The notes: a model not told the origin generated them from the letters alone. Counted from the first letter of the stretch, positions 8,979 through 17,395 are shown. The stretch is 43,844 nucleotides of DNA from Kangiella sp. (GCF_014762745.1 NZ_JABURJ010000118.1:1-43844); one strand, 5' to 3'. A program made the numbers and translations.

Positions 8979-10291
8979 TGATACAGGTTCGGGAGTATGC
9001 CACCATAACTACAGCGACTCATAGTGAACCTTCGCTAGACAGAGGTATTGTTTCAGAAGAAACCTTTGACTGGCTGATTGAGCTTAATGAGGGGATGAAA
9101 AACAGCTTTAAATTGCTGGTTGTGCAAAACCACCAGGAATTAAAACTCAATAGTTATGTTGGCTATATTCAAAGCCCGAACGGCGAAGGTATCGAGATTC
9201 TTCCCAAAACGGGTTTGGGGCAAGACAACCCCGAAGATTCACGGGCAATTCTGCAAAAGGTTTTAATGAGCTCGTTGCAGTTAGAAGCAAAAGAGTACGG
9301 TGCTGCTAAATTAAATCGTACTAGACTTCCTATTCACGAGTGGATATTTAAGCAATTCTTGGATCAGTTGAAACTATTGGTATCTCGTGGACTTAGGCAT
9401 GATTACGATAGAGTCGAAGAAGAAGCTCGATTTATCAGAGGGCAGCTGAATATCGCGGCTCAGCAGAGACAACCGCCTGGTAAGGCGCATCTGTTCCATA
9501 TCCGTCATGATGTCTATAGCCCTAATCGAATAGAAAACAGGCTGATTAAGACCGCGCTTTCTTATGTTAAGAAGTTTTGTAAGTCTGCTGAGAACTGGCG
9601 GTTAGCTAACGAGCTTTCGCATTATCTGGATGTTATTCCTGAAGTTGAAAGTCCCATGAGCCATTTCCACCAATGGCAAAATACCAAGCTGATGCAGCCC
9701 TACAATGCCATAAAACCTTGGTGCCGCTTGTTGTTAGAACAGTTAAATCCCAGTTTTCAAAAAGGACGTTTTAGCGGCATTACTTTGCTATTCCCAATGG
9801 AGCAGTTATTTGAGAATCATGTGACCGCCTGTTTGCAAAGCCAGGTTTCGGCAGGTTCAAAGGTGTTGCAGCAACGCTCTTCGATGTACTTGTTGACCCA
9901 TACTCCAGAGGGTAGTGATGTTACCGGTGAATGGTTCCAACTCAAGCCAGACTTACTTCTGTCGAACATTGGTTCTGATCAGGTTCTAGATATCAAGTGG
10001 AAGCTTCTCGACGCGGATGAGAACACAACCGACAAAAAGTACAACATCAGTCAGTCAGATTTGTATCAGCTGTTTGCTTACGGTCATAAATATCAGAATG
10101 GCACAGGTAATATGATGCTGATTTATCCGAAGCATCGTGGGTTTGCACAGCCCTTGCCGATGTTCAGTTATTCACCCGAATTACATTTATGGGTTGTTCC
10201 TTTTTGTATAGAAGATGATTGTTTAATGAGGGGCGATTGGGAAGGTCATTTTGCCAGCCTCAGTAATTTAGAATTAAAGGATATTGCATGA
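8978..10291 (+). CDS. mcrC: McrC-like PD-(D/E)XK endonuclease subunit
   Basis: Nuclease partner of the preceding McrB-like protein (437 residues, normal for McrC). The N-terminal part binds the McrB motor; the C-terminal part carries a PD-(D/E)XK nuclease seen as KPDLLL near residue 322 followed by the catalytic DIKWK near 336-340. Translation is coupled on both sides: its ATG shares one base with the mcrB stop (TAATG) and its TGA overlaps the hsdR start (ATGA). The family is firm. The expected activity is GTP- or ATP-driven cleavage of DNA recognised by the McrB N-terminus and/or its EVE-like insertion; the substrate is unknown. Confidence 0.9.
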   Translation: MIQVREYATITTATHSEPSLDRGIVSEETFDWLIELNEGMKNSFKLLVVQNHQELKLNSYVGYIQSPNGEGIEILPKTGLGQDNPEDSRAILQKVLMSSLQLEAKEYGAAKLNRTRLPIHEWIFKQFLDQLKLLVSRGLRHDYDRVEEEARFIRGQLNIAAQQRQPPGKAHLFHIRHDVYSPNRIENRLIKTALSYVKKFCKSAENWRLANELSHYLDVIPEVESPMSHFHQWQNTKLMQPYNAIKPWCRLLLEQLNPSFQKGRFSGITLLFPMEQLFENHVTACLQSQVSAGSKVLQQRSSMYLLTHTPEGSDVTGEWFQLKPDLLLSNIGSDQVLDIKWKLLDADENTTDKKYNISQSDLYQLFAYGHKYQNGTGNMMLIYPKHRGFAQPLPMFSYSPELHLWVVPFCIEDDCLMRGDWEGHFASLSNLELKDIA

Positions 10292-13200
10292 GTCAGACAA
10301 TGCCAGAATTCCAAGAAGAATATAGTGCTAAGATCCCAGCGCTGACATTGCTGGCTAATTTAGGCTGGACGTTTATTAGCCCTGAGCAGGCGTTGAAGCT
10401 ACGCGGCAATAGCCAGAATGAAGTGGTGCTGGTTGATGAGTTGCGCAGGCAGCTGCAAAAGCGTCAGTTCGAGTTTCATGGCGAGCGGTATTCTTTAAGC
10501 CAACAAAGCATTGATACGATTGTTGCTAACCTCCAGCCGCAGTTAAACGAAGGCCTCACTAAAGCTAATGAGAAGATTTATAACGCTTTAGTGTATGGGG
10601 TTTCGGTTACTGAAATTATTAATGGTAAAAAAGCCCATCCGACTATTTCTATCATTGATTGGGACTCAATCGACAATAACAGCTTCCTGTTTACCGACGA
10701 GTTTAGCGTTACCCGTAATGGTGGGGTTGGTAGTAAACGCCCTGATATTGTCTGTTTCGTCAATGGTTTGCCGTTGGCGGTTATTGAAGCCAAGCGCCCC
10801 GATGGACATGCCAGCAAAGGGCCTACGGTTAAAGAAGGTATTTCGCAGTGTCTAGGCAATCAGCATAACGATGAAATCCCGCACCTGTTTGCTTACAGTC
10901 AGGTACTACTGAGTATTAGCGGCAACGATGGCCGTTATGCCACTTGTGGGACACGCCCTAAATTCTGGGCAGCCTGGCGCGAAGAAGACTTTAGCGATGA
11001 GCAGATGGCTGCGTTGAAGAATAAGCCTTTGGCGAAAGAGTCCTTTAATGCCATATTCGATTGCCGTGAAGCTCGTTACCGCAACTGGTATCAAAGCCTG
11101 GTTGCTGGCGGAGAGTTGGCGCTGACCAAACAAGACAGGCTTTTGATCAGCTTATTAACACCAGAGCGCCTGCTAGAGATTAGTCGTTACTTTGTATTGT
11201 TCGACAGTAAGATTGGTAAGATTGTCGCTCGCTATCAACAGTTCTTTGGCACCAAAAGGCTCATGGAGCGGGTGCAGCAAAAAGATGCCGACGGTTCGCG
11301 TCGTGGCGGTGTTATCTGGCATACCACGGGGTCGGGTAAGTCTCTGACCATGGTGTTCCTGTCCAAGGCGTTGCTCCTCAATGAGTCGCTGAAACAGTGC
11401 CGCATTGTAGTTATTACAGACCGAAAGGATTTGGAAACTCAGTTAAGCGCGACTTTTACTACTGGCGGTGAGCTTGAGGGCAAAAAGGACAAGAAGGATT
11501 CACTCGCCACTTCTGGCCGAATGCTAGCCAAACAGATTGGCCAGGGCCATCAACGGATTATCTTTTCACTGATTCAAAAGTTTAACTCCGCAGCTCGATT
11601 ACCCGAGTGCCACAACGACAGCCCAGACATCATTGTTTTGATTGATGAGGGGCATCGTAGCCAAGATGGTGAGAACCACATCAGAATGCGTCAAGCGCTA
11701 CCAAATGCATCCTTTGTGGCCTTTACCGGAACGCCACTGCTTAAAGATGATAAAACCACCAACAAGTTCGGCTCCATCATCCATGCCTACACCATGCAAC
11801 GTGCGGTTGAGGATAAAGCGGTTACACCATTGTTGTATGAAGAGCGGATCCCTGATCTTGATGTGAATGATCGAGCAATTGATGCTTTTTTCAATCGACT
11901 GACTCAGGGGTTAAGCGAAGAGCAAGTTGCTGACCTCAAGCGTCAGTATGCTAAGAAAGGTGCGGTTTATGGTTCTGAAGATAGAATCAAGCTGATTGCC
12001 GCAGATATCGCCAGCCATATTCAGGCGAACCTTCCAGAGGGTCAGAAAGCTCAGTTAGCGTGTGACAGTAAAGCCTCAGCGGTTAAGTATAAGAAACAGT
12101 TTGATGAGCTGGGGCTATTCGAGAGTGCCATTGTTATGAGTGCGCCCGACATGCGCCAAGGCCATCAAAACATTGAGGATGTGCCTGAAGTGATCCAGTG
12201 GTGGAACGATAACATTGGTAATCAGGATGAAGGAGCTTACACCAAAGATGTGGTCAAACGCTTTAGTGAAGATCCCAATCTAAAGTTACTCATAGTAGTC
12301 GATAAATTGCTGACCGGCTTTGATGAACCCAAGAATACGGTACTCTATATTGATAAGCCTCTAAAAGAACATAACTTGATCCAGGCGATTGCGCGGGTCA
12401 ATCGTTTACACCCCGATAAGAAGTTCGGCTACCTGATTGACTATCGAGGGATATTGGCAGAGCTGGATACTGCAATTGGAAAGTATCAGGACTTAGCGGC
12501 TCGCACCCAGGGCGGCTACGATATTGAAGATATCGAAGGCCTCTACTCGCACATGAACACCGAGTATCGAAAACTGCCTCAGCTCAATAAGAACCTGTGG
12601 AATTTCTTTGCGAGTGTTAAAAATAAAGGCGACAACGAACAGTACTATCAGGTGCTGCTGCCAAAGATTAAAGAAATCAACGGCGAGATGGTGGATACCA
12701 ACCAGAAGGTACGTGATGAATTTTATGATGCCTTAAAAGAGTTCTCCTCTTGCCTGAAAGTGGCGCTCCAATCGGCAAACTTCTATGAAGACAAAAGCTT
12801 TACTGAAGAAGACCGAAAGGAATATAAGCAGACCCTGAAGAAGATGACTGCGATCCGTCAGGCCGTACAAAACTCTTTAGGCGAAACCATTGATTACAGT
12901 GAGTATGAAGACAGCATTAAAAAGCTATTGGATAAGCATGTGGTCGGGGTTGAGGTTCGTGAATCGGAAGGCGTTTATGAGGTAGGCAAAATGGGTCTAA
13001 GCCAGAAGGTCGACGACTGGACGGATGATAAAACCCGAAATGAAACGGATATCATCAAAACCCGCGTCACTAAAACCATCGAGCAGGACTTACGCGATGA
13101 TCCTTATGCTCAGGAGGCCTTCTCCAAATTGCTCAGAGAAGTCATTGAGCAGGCAGAAAGCCAGTTCGACCACCCCATGAAGCAGTACATGCTGTTTAAG

Positions 13201-13560
13201 GAATTCGAAGAAAAGGTTAATAGTCGTGAGCTTGATGATATTCCAAGTGAACTAAAAGAATACAAGCGAGCGCAGGCCTTGTTTGGGATATTCAAAAAAG
13301 AGTTGCCGGAAACCTTTGCAACCATCCATGAAGATGACCTGCGAAGCTGGATAGATTTTGCGGTTGAATGTGATGAAGCGGTTGATACGGCTATCCATGA
13401 GAACTCACTGAATCCAGAAGAGATGGAAAACGCCATCAGGAAAAAGCTGATACCCAGCACCATGATGATGTGTAAGAACGCTGGCGCTGGCTTTGAACAT
13501 GCAAACGCCATCGTAGAATCTGTTATTCACACTGTTCGTGTTGGGACGGGGCAAGGTTAA
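10288..13560 (+). CDS. hsdR: Type I restriction enzyme R subunit HsdR
   Basis: Translocase/endonuclease subunit of the type I enzyme (1090 residues, usual size). The N-terminal HSDR_N nuclease shows RPDIVCF...AVIEAKRP near residues 150-171 (D...E-x-K). The SF2 helicase has Walker A TTGSGKS near 346-352, a DEGH box near 452, FTGTP near 475, and motif VI QAIARVNR near 703. The C-terminal third is the helical HsdM-docking region. It follows mcrC with an ATGA overlap and ends in a TAATG overlap with the metalloprotein gene, so restriction and McrBC genes are translationally coupled. Note that hsdR is separated from hsdM/hsdS by three other genes, which could allow the methylase to be made before the nuclease, a plausible but unproven benefit. 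Confidence 0.96.
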   Translation: MSQTMPEFQEEYSAKIPALTLLANLGWTFISPEQALKLRGNSQNEVVLVDELRRQLQKRQFEFHGERYSLSQQSIDTIVANLQPQLNEGLTKANEKIYNALVYGVSVTEIINGKKAHPTISIIDWDSIDNNSFLFTDEFSVTRNGGVGSKRPDIVCFVNGLPLAVIEAKRPDGHASKGPTVKEGISQCLGNQHNDEIPHLFAYSQVLLSISGNDGRYATCGTRPKFWAAWREEDFSDEQMAALKNKPLAKESFNAIFDCREARYRNWYQSLVAGGELALTKQDRLLISLLTPERLLEISRYFVLFDSKIGKIVARYQQFFGTKRLMERVQQKDADGSRRGGVIWHTTGSGKSLTMVFLSKALLLNESLKQCRIVVITDRKDLETQLSATFTTGGELEGKKDKKDSLATSGRMLAKQIGQGHQRIIFSLIQKFNSAARLPECHNDSPDIIVLIDEGHRSQDGENHIRMRQALPNASFVAFTGTPLLKDDKTTNKFGSIIHAYTMQRAVEDKAVTPLLYEERIPDLDVNDRAIDAFFNRLTQGLSEEQVADLKRQYAKKGAVYGSEDRIKLIAADIASHIQANLPEGQKAQLACDSKASAVKYKKQFDELGLFESAIVMSAPDMRQGHQNIEDVPEVIQWWNDNIGNQDEGAYTKDVVKRFSEDPNLKLLIVVDKLLTGFDEPKNTVLYIDKPLKEHNLIQAIARVNRLHPDKKFGYLIDYRGILAELDTAIGKYQDLAARTQGGYDIEDIEGLYSHMNTEYRKLPQLNKNLWNFFASVKNKGDNEQYYQVLLPKIKEINGEMVDTNQKVRDEFYDALKEFSSCLKVALQSANFYEDKSFTEEDRKEYKQTLKKMTAIRQAVQNSLGETIDYSEYEDSIKKLLDKHVVGVEVRESEGVYEVGKMGLSQKVDDWTDDKTRNETDIIKTRVTKTIEQDLRDDPYAQEAFSKLLREVIEQAESQFDHPMKQYMLFKEFEEKVNSRELDDIPSELKEYKRAQALFGIFKKELPETFATIHEDDLRSWIDFAVECDEAVDTAIHENSLNPEEMENAIRKKLIPSTMMMCKNAGAGFEHANAIVESVIHTVRVGTGQG

Positions 13561-14303
13561 TGGGGATTGCCATGACCAAGAAACTGCTAAGTTTTTACTA
13601 TGGCGACGAAGCAATTGTCTTTGAGCGCAAAGACAAACAACAGTCCAGCCCTAAAGTCAGCATCAAAGTGCACTCAGACTGCACTGTTCAGGTCTATGCC
13701 CCAAAAGATGTATCCGACAAAGACGTAGTAGAAGCAGCAAAGAAACGAGGTCAATGGATTAACCGAAAGCTCAACGAGTTTAAAAAACTCAATGAAGAGC
13801 ATAGTCCAAGAGAGTATATCAGCGGCGAGTCGCACTTCTATCTTGGTCGGAGATACATGCTGAAAGTGCATGCCGATAAAAAGCAGACATCAACAGTCCG
13901 ACTTTTCCGAGGCACTTTGGAGATCTACTGCAAGGAGAAATCTGCCGAAACAGTTAAAGCGTTACTCGATGACTGGTACAAAGACAAAGCCAAACAAGTC
14001 TTCAAAGATCGGCTTGAAAAAGTCGTCCAGAAAACACCCTGGGTCACAGAACCGCCGCTATTCACCGTCCGCACCATGAAAAAACAATGGGGGAGCTGTA
14101 GCCCCAAAGGACGACTGCTACTCAACACCCACCTCGTCAAAGCATCCAAAGAATGCATCGACTACGTCATACTACATGAACTCTGCCACCTGGTAGAGCA
14201 CAACCACAGCAAACGATTCTACAAGCTTATGGGACAGGTAATGCCGGAATGGCAATCTATAAAGAAACAACTTGATCGAATGGTTATCAGGTATTTTTAT
14301 TAG
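13560..14303 (+). CDS. YgjP/SprT-like (DUF45) zinc metalloprotein of the type I RM operon
   Basis: 247-residue protein with the zinc-peptidase motif HELCH at about 205-209 and a downstream HNHSKRFY supplying the third ligand, preceded by the MKKQWGSCSPKGRLLLN block typical of the YgjP/M48-like (DUF45) family. Members are very often the last gene of hsd operons; their role is unclear, with roles in protein or DNA-protein complex processing proposed. The ATG at 13560 shares one base with the hsdR stop; a second in-frame ATG lies at 13572. No clear intrinsic terminator follows. Family assignment is secure, function is not. Confidence 0.88.
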   Translation: MGIAMTKKLLSFYYGDEAIVFERKDKQQSSPKVSIKVHSDCTVQVYAPKDVSDKDVVEAAKKRGQWINRKLNEFKKLNEEHSPREYISGESHFYLGRRYMLKVHADKKQTSTVRLFRGTLEIYCKEKSAETVKALLDDWYKDKAKQVFKDRLEKVVQKTPWVTEPPLFTVRTMKKQWGSCSPKGRLLLNTHLVKASKECIDYVILHELCHLVEHNHSKRFYKLMGQVMPEWQSIKKQLDRMVIRYFY

Positions 14304-14656
14304 TCCACATTTTCTTAGGAAAACCTTTTAAAATCCGCCCCTTCGAACCAGTGTTATTTTTCAACGCTCACAAATCTTGATAAGAGAGTTTGGGGATAAT
14401 TTCTAAAGTGATTTAGTTATGTCCGAACAATGCTACTCGGTGAAAGATAAGAAATTTATCAACAATTAAGCCTGGCCTCTGAGCGGGCGTATAAGGCGGC
14501 TATGGATTAAAGTTAAGCTTTGGTGTTGATAAAGATTAAACGTTTGCCAGGTGAGCTATTAAAGGCCTTCGCGAGATGCTTGGCAAGTAGATAGGTCTGT
14601 TATTTGCATCTATCAGTCATTGCCTTATTTTTAGCCGCTAATCGAACAAAAGTCAG
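14304..14656. other. Non-coding stretch after the hsd operon, nothing recognised
   Basis: No ORF with coding character, no clear terminator and no recognisable RNA. AT-rich DNA leading into the first iteron-like array. A short frame starting at 14604 is rejected because it runs across the repeats. Confidence 0.5.
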
Positions 14657-14900
14657 GTTCCATAATTTATTATCATTGCGAAAAATAAAACTGCATTCCT
14701 TTTTTGCTCTGGAGTACAGATTCTTTTTTCCACAATGTATTAAGAAAAGTCTATCGAGTAAAGAATTTACTGCAAACTTTCCATGCAGATTTATATTTCC
14801 TAATAATTAAGAAAAATGACCTATACTAAAAAAAAGGATGATCGGAGAGCAGTTCAAGTAATGCAGAATAGATATTCTTAATTATTATGAAAAATAAACC
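14657..14900. repeat. AT-rich iteron-like array I (four units)
   Basis: Four related units start near 14657, 14719, 14785 and 14863 (steps 62, 66 and 78 bp). The first reads GTTCCATAAT...ATTGCGAAAAAT; the others share ATTCTT...TAATTATTAAGAAAAAT, with a self-complementary TTCTTAA/TTAAGAA core. The DNA between units is not conserved. The same four-unit layout recurs at 15529-15765. Possible roles: multiple protein-binding sites (regulator, partition or origin iterons) or a decayed repeat family. None can be chosen from sequence alone. Confidence 0.6.
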
Positions 14901-15054
14901 TTCAAATATAAATCCTTTAGGGGGTTAAGCCTATGATTATCAATGGGAAAGATAGGCAAAAATAACAGAAATACCTTGGGGAAAATGATGGTTGATTTTA
15001 GTTGTGAAATTATAGAAGGGATTGAACAAAGGATTTAATGGCGCAGGCACGGTG
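14901..15054. other. Short non-coding stretch, nothing recognised
   Basis: AT-rich DNA between array I and the first paired palindrome; no ORF or motif found. Confidence 0.4.
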
Positions 15055-15126
15055 GTGCGTCATTATGACGCACATATTTAAAGGAAGGAATTTCAATTTC
15101 AATTCTGTGCGTCAATATGACGCACA
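15055..15126. repeat. Paired palindrome A
   Basis: Two near-identical palindromes 32 bp apart: 15055-15073 (GTGCGTCA, TTA centre, TGACGCAC) and 15106-15126 (TGTGCGTCA, ATA centre, TGACGCACA). Both arms are perfect. The same pairing recurs at 15957-16029 and a single copy at 18580-18598. They have no T-tract, so they are not ordinary terminators on either strand; operator or REPIN-like doublet are the main alternatives. Confidence 0.8.
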
Positions 15127-15140
15127 CTGAAATTATAAGC

Positions 15141-15377
15141 TTAGGCAGCGAAAGGGACGGCGTATTGGTGTTCAAGAGGATTGAACTCAAATTCCTTTGG
15201 AACATGAATGTAAGGTATTCTTACCTTTAGGGTTCGGCCATCTAAAAGGCATGCAAAGAATTCAAGATCGGGAATTTTGCCAAATTGCTCAGGTTCAATC
15301 ATCAACTCTAGTTTTTTACTCTCTCTCTTTCCGTATACATCTGGAAGAATATATTCTGGGTTAAGAAAGAACTTCAT
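15141..15377 (-). CDS. Small hypothetical protein (78 aa)
   Basis: Not recognised. From the ATG at 15377 the protein has 78 residues with a balanced, globular-like composition: MKFFLNPEYILPDVYGKR near the start, LDGRTLKVRIPYIHVP in the middle, and a C-terminus ending YAVPFAA. A longer form from a TTG at 15440 would add 21 residues that overlap, in antisense, a toxin-like fragment, so the ATG is preferred even though AGGAG lies unusually close to it. It lies between the two iteron arrays, and palindrome pair A sits just past its stop. Size and position beside a toxin-domain scrap would suit an orphan immunity gene, but this is inference. Confidence 0.45.
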   Translation of the reverse strand: MKFFLNPEYILPDVYGKRESKKLELMIEPEQFGKIPDLEFFACLLDGRTLKVRIPYIHVPKEFEFNPLEHQYAVPFAA

Positions 15378-15417
15378 CGCTCCTGTTCGTAATTTAAAGC
15401 GGATGAGAAACAATGAG

Positions 15418-15537
15418 ATGGGTATCTTTAAAGGCTCCAAAAAGGCAGGAGAGGAGATTCACCACATAATTGAAAAAAGATTCTTATCTCGTTCCCCTGA
15501 TCTTGCAAAGTTGTTTAAGCATGTGGACGTTCCATAA
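15418..15537 (+). pseudogene. Fragment of an HNH-type Rhs-associated toxin C-terminus
   Basis: About 39 codons contain AGEEIHHIIEKRF, which resembles the first catalytic strand of HNH/endonuclease VII-type toxin domains found at Rhs protein C-termini (consensus HHIIEKRF followed by a helix). No full domain, no core and no plausible upstream coding sequence exist, and the frame stops at 15537. It is best read as debris from a former toxin cassette. The short match makes this tentative. Confidence 0.35.
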
Positions 15538-15765
15538 TATATCATCTATTGCGAAAAATTTTTTTGCATTCCAGGATTGTTCAAGAACGCAAAATTAATA
15601 TTCTTAATTACTAAGAAAAATAGCTTTGACCGACAGGTTGCTACAGCATAGTAACGCAATTCTATTTTTTGTAATTATTAGGAAAAATCAAGAGAGCCAA
15701 AAACTCTTTCGCTTATATGTGATTTTTAGAACGCAAAAATTCTTTTCGTAATATATTAAGAAAAC
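15529..15765. repeat. AT-rich iteron-like array II (four units)
   Basis: Second copy of the array layout: units near 15529, 15590, 15655 and 15730 (steps 61, 65 and 75 bp). The first unit (GTTCCATAAT...ATTGCGAAAAAT...GCATTCC, to 15572) matches 14657-14699 closely; the next three carry ATTCTT..TAAT..TTAAGAAAA motifs preceded by ACGCAA. Spacers differ from those of array I. Array I and array II flank the small ORF and the HNH scrap. Confidence 0.6.
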
Positions 15766-15956
15766 TACCACCTGTACCAAAAAGCATTTGTGCCCACCGA
15801 ATTGAAGAAAATATGGAAAATAGGACTTAACCTAATCCTGTTTCTGAGTAAGTTTATTGATGTATATGTGATATCCATCGCTACTATCGCTTAAGCTTTA
15901 CTGAGATGAAATTACAACCTGGATACAAGGTGATATATCCTTATCAAGCGGGGGAG
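15766..15956. other. Short non-coding stretch, nothing recognised
   Basis: Between array II and palindrome pair B; no ORF or motif found. Confidence 0.4.
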
Positions 15957-16029
15957 TGTGCGTCAGATTGCCGCACAAACTGAGAGCGCAGGAAGCAAAT
16001 AACTAAATTGTGCGTCATATTGACGCACA
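15957..16029. repeat. Paired palindrome B
   Basis: Palindromes at 15957-15977 (TGTGCGTCA, GAT centre, TGCCGCACA; one mismatch) and 16009-16029 (TGTGCGTCA, TAT centre, TGACGCACA; perfect), 31 bp apart, copying the geometry of pair A. The second palindrome is also the left end of the direct repeat that flanks the abiE cassette. Confidence 0.78.
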
Positions 16030-16119
16030 GCCATATTGAAGATTAACAAATTGATTATTTATAGTTCTCAAACAGCCTATAAATGCGGGAATAATAAAGC
16101 AGCCACTAAACTGAGAGAG
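16009..16119 (+). repeat. Direct repeat flanking the abiE cassette, left copy
   Basis: About 110 bp similar to 18580-18680: the palindrome, then ATTGAAGATTAA..AATTGATT..TTTAT, an ACAG block and a final GCAGCCA-TAAACTGAG block. The left copy has about 9 extra bases. Together the copies bracket an IS3-like remnant and abiEi/abiEii. Confidence 0.7.
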
Positions 16120-16371
16120 CCTGACTGCTTGATGTGTGGCCACCAAGCTCTAACTCTAATTGTTTCATCCAGTTACGCAGAGTATCGTCATGTACATCCA
16201 GAACTCTACGGGCTTCTGTAAAACTATAATCCTGATTTAGCACTAGGCTTGCTGCTTCATACTTGAATTCTGAACTAAATCCTCGTCTTTGTATTCTTTC
16301 CATTGAACACCTCGTTACCAGGGGTAATACAGCCCCCCTAAAAGGGTATTCGGGTTTAGTGTTCCACTGTA
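16106..16371 (-). mobile_element. IS3-family remnant with truncated orfA and one terminal end
   Basis: On the minus strand 16303-16106 encodes the first part of an IS3-type OrfA: MERIQRRGFSSEFKYEAASL, then the HTH segment around SFTEARRVLDVHDDTLRNWMKQ (HTH_Tnp_1 type). The typical leucine-zipper tail and all of orfB are missing, and the frame ends after about 65 residues in non-IS sequence. Upstream of the ATG a likely IS end (AACACTAAACCCGAATACCC on the minus strand) reaches about 16371. The element inserted at, or was deleted down to, the edge of the left direct repeat. It cannot transpose by itself. Confidence 0.7.
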
Positions 16372-16495
16372 ATGCTTTTTAAATTTGCAAGTAATTCCCT
16401 TTCATGACTCCCCTATAAATACTTTGTTGGAAAGACATTGAGGCCTAAAGTTTCAACAAAAGGTTTAACAATATTAAAATATGTCGCTTTAAAAC

Positions 16496-16525
16496 TTGCT
16501 TTTCTGGTATTTATTAAACTATGAT
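16496..16525 (+). promoter_or_regulatory. Putative promoter of the abiE operon
   Basis: TTGCTT at 16496-16501 and TATGAT at 16520-16525 with an 18 bp spacer, just upstream of the TTG start of abiEi. The predicted leader is very short. A reasonable but unproven sigma-70 promoter. Confidence 0.4.
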
Positions 16526-16543
16526 GGGTTGGTTTAAAAATAA

Positions 16544-17350
16544 TTGGATTTGTCACCTTTGGCTATACATAGAGAAGAAAAGTTAAACTCTCTGCTGTCC
16601 ACTATACCTGAAGGGGTGTTGGTTCCTTCTAAGTGGTTGGTTCAGCGGGGGTATTCACGTCAGATACTCAACGGCTATGCTCGTAGAGGCTGGCTAGAGC
16701 AGGCTGCGCATGGGGTTTATTATAAGCCGGGAAGTAAGCTGGATTGGCAATCTCTTGCTCTTGGACTTCAGCACTATTTAAACCATGATTTATACCTAGG
16801 AGGGAAAACCGCTCTGGAGCTACAGGGTTATGCCCAATATTTACGCCTGGGGTCTAAGTCGGTTATCGAGTTATGGGGAAGTGATCATTTACCGGGGTGG
16901 GTAACAAAGGTCAGTGATGAGTTAAATACTGATGTTTTACGTCGTAATAAGTCTTTGTTTAAAAGTTCTTTAGGGCAAGAGTTCTTTACCGATTACCCTA
17001 GTCGTGTCAGGGATTGGACTATCAGGATCACTAAGCCAGAGCTTGCTATCCTGGAAGTTTTAAGTCTGGTTACTCATAGCGAGGCTAGCTTTATTCATGC
17101 CGCTGAGCTGATGCAGGGGTTATCCACTTTACGACCTAAGCTTCTTAATCGTTTATTGCAGAGCTGCACACACGTTAAGACAAAACGTTTGTTTTGCTTC
17201 TTGGCGAGTTATTTTCAGTACTCGTGGTTTAAGCATTTAGACTTGGAGCAGGTTGATTTAGGTAGTGGTAAGCGGGAAGTGACCAAGGGTGGGGAGTATA
17301 ATTCCGAGTTTCAAATAACCGTGCCTAAAGATTATCAAAGCAAATTTTAA
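16544..17350 (+). CDS. abiEi: AbiEi type IV antitoxin / transcriptional regulator
   Basis: 268-residue antitoxin of the AbiE abortive-infection toxin-antitoxin system. The N-terminal winged-helix region is visible in VLVPSKWLVQRGYSRQIL and GYARRGWLEQAAHGVYYKPG (about residues 25-65), which binds its own promoter; the C-terminal domain ends with the family hallmark LGSGKREVTKGGEYN and QITVPKDY. In type IV systems the antitoxin counteracts toxin action without directly binding the toxin. The first usable codon is TTG at 16544 (another TTG lies at 16550); no in-frame ATG exists upstream. The abiEii gene follows after 45 bp. The pair lies between direct repeats, which suggests movement as a unit. 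Confidence 0.9.
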   Translation: MDLSPLAIHREEKLNSLLSTIPEGVLVPSKWLVQRGYSRQILNGYARRGWLEQAAHGVYYKPGSKLDWQSLALGLQHYLNHDLYLGGKTALELQGYAQYLRLGSKSVIELWGSDHLPGWVTKVSDELNTDVLRRNKSLFKSSLGQEFFTDYPSRVRDWTIRITKPELAILEVLSLVTHSEASFIHAAELMQGLSTLRPKLLNRLLQSCTHVKTKRLFCFLASYFQYSWFKHLDLEQVDLGSGKREVTKGGEYNSEFQITVPKDYQSKF

Positions 17351-17395
17351 TGGCCCAGCAATTCATAGAGCAAGCAACTCAAAGTAAAGGTTATC

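Noticed and set aside
14604-14810. Short plus-strand ORF of 68 codons
   Set aside because: It runs through array repeats, has low-complexity Phe/Leu/Lys composition and no ribosome site.
15055-15126. Palindrome pair as bidirectional terminators
   Set aside because: Neither palindrome is followed by a T-tract on either strand, and the fixed pair geometry is not a terminator property.
14657-15765. CRISPR array reading of the AT-rich periodic repeats
   Set aside because: Repeat units are imperfect, periods vary from 61 to 78 bp, spacers are unequal in length, and no cas genes are nearby.
16036-16221. Plus-strand ORF of 61 codons
   Set aside because: It spans the direct repeat and lies antisense to the IS3 orfA remnant; no coding character.
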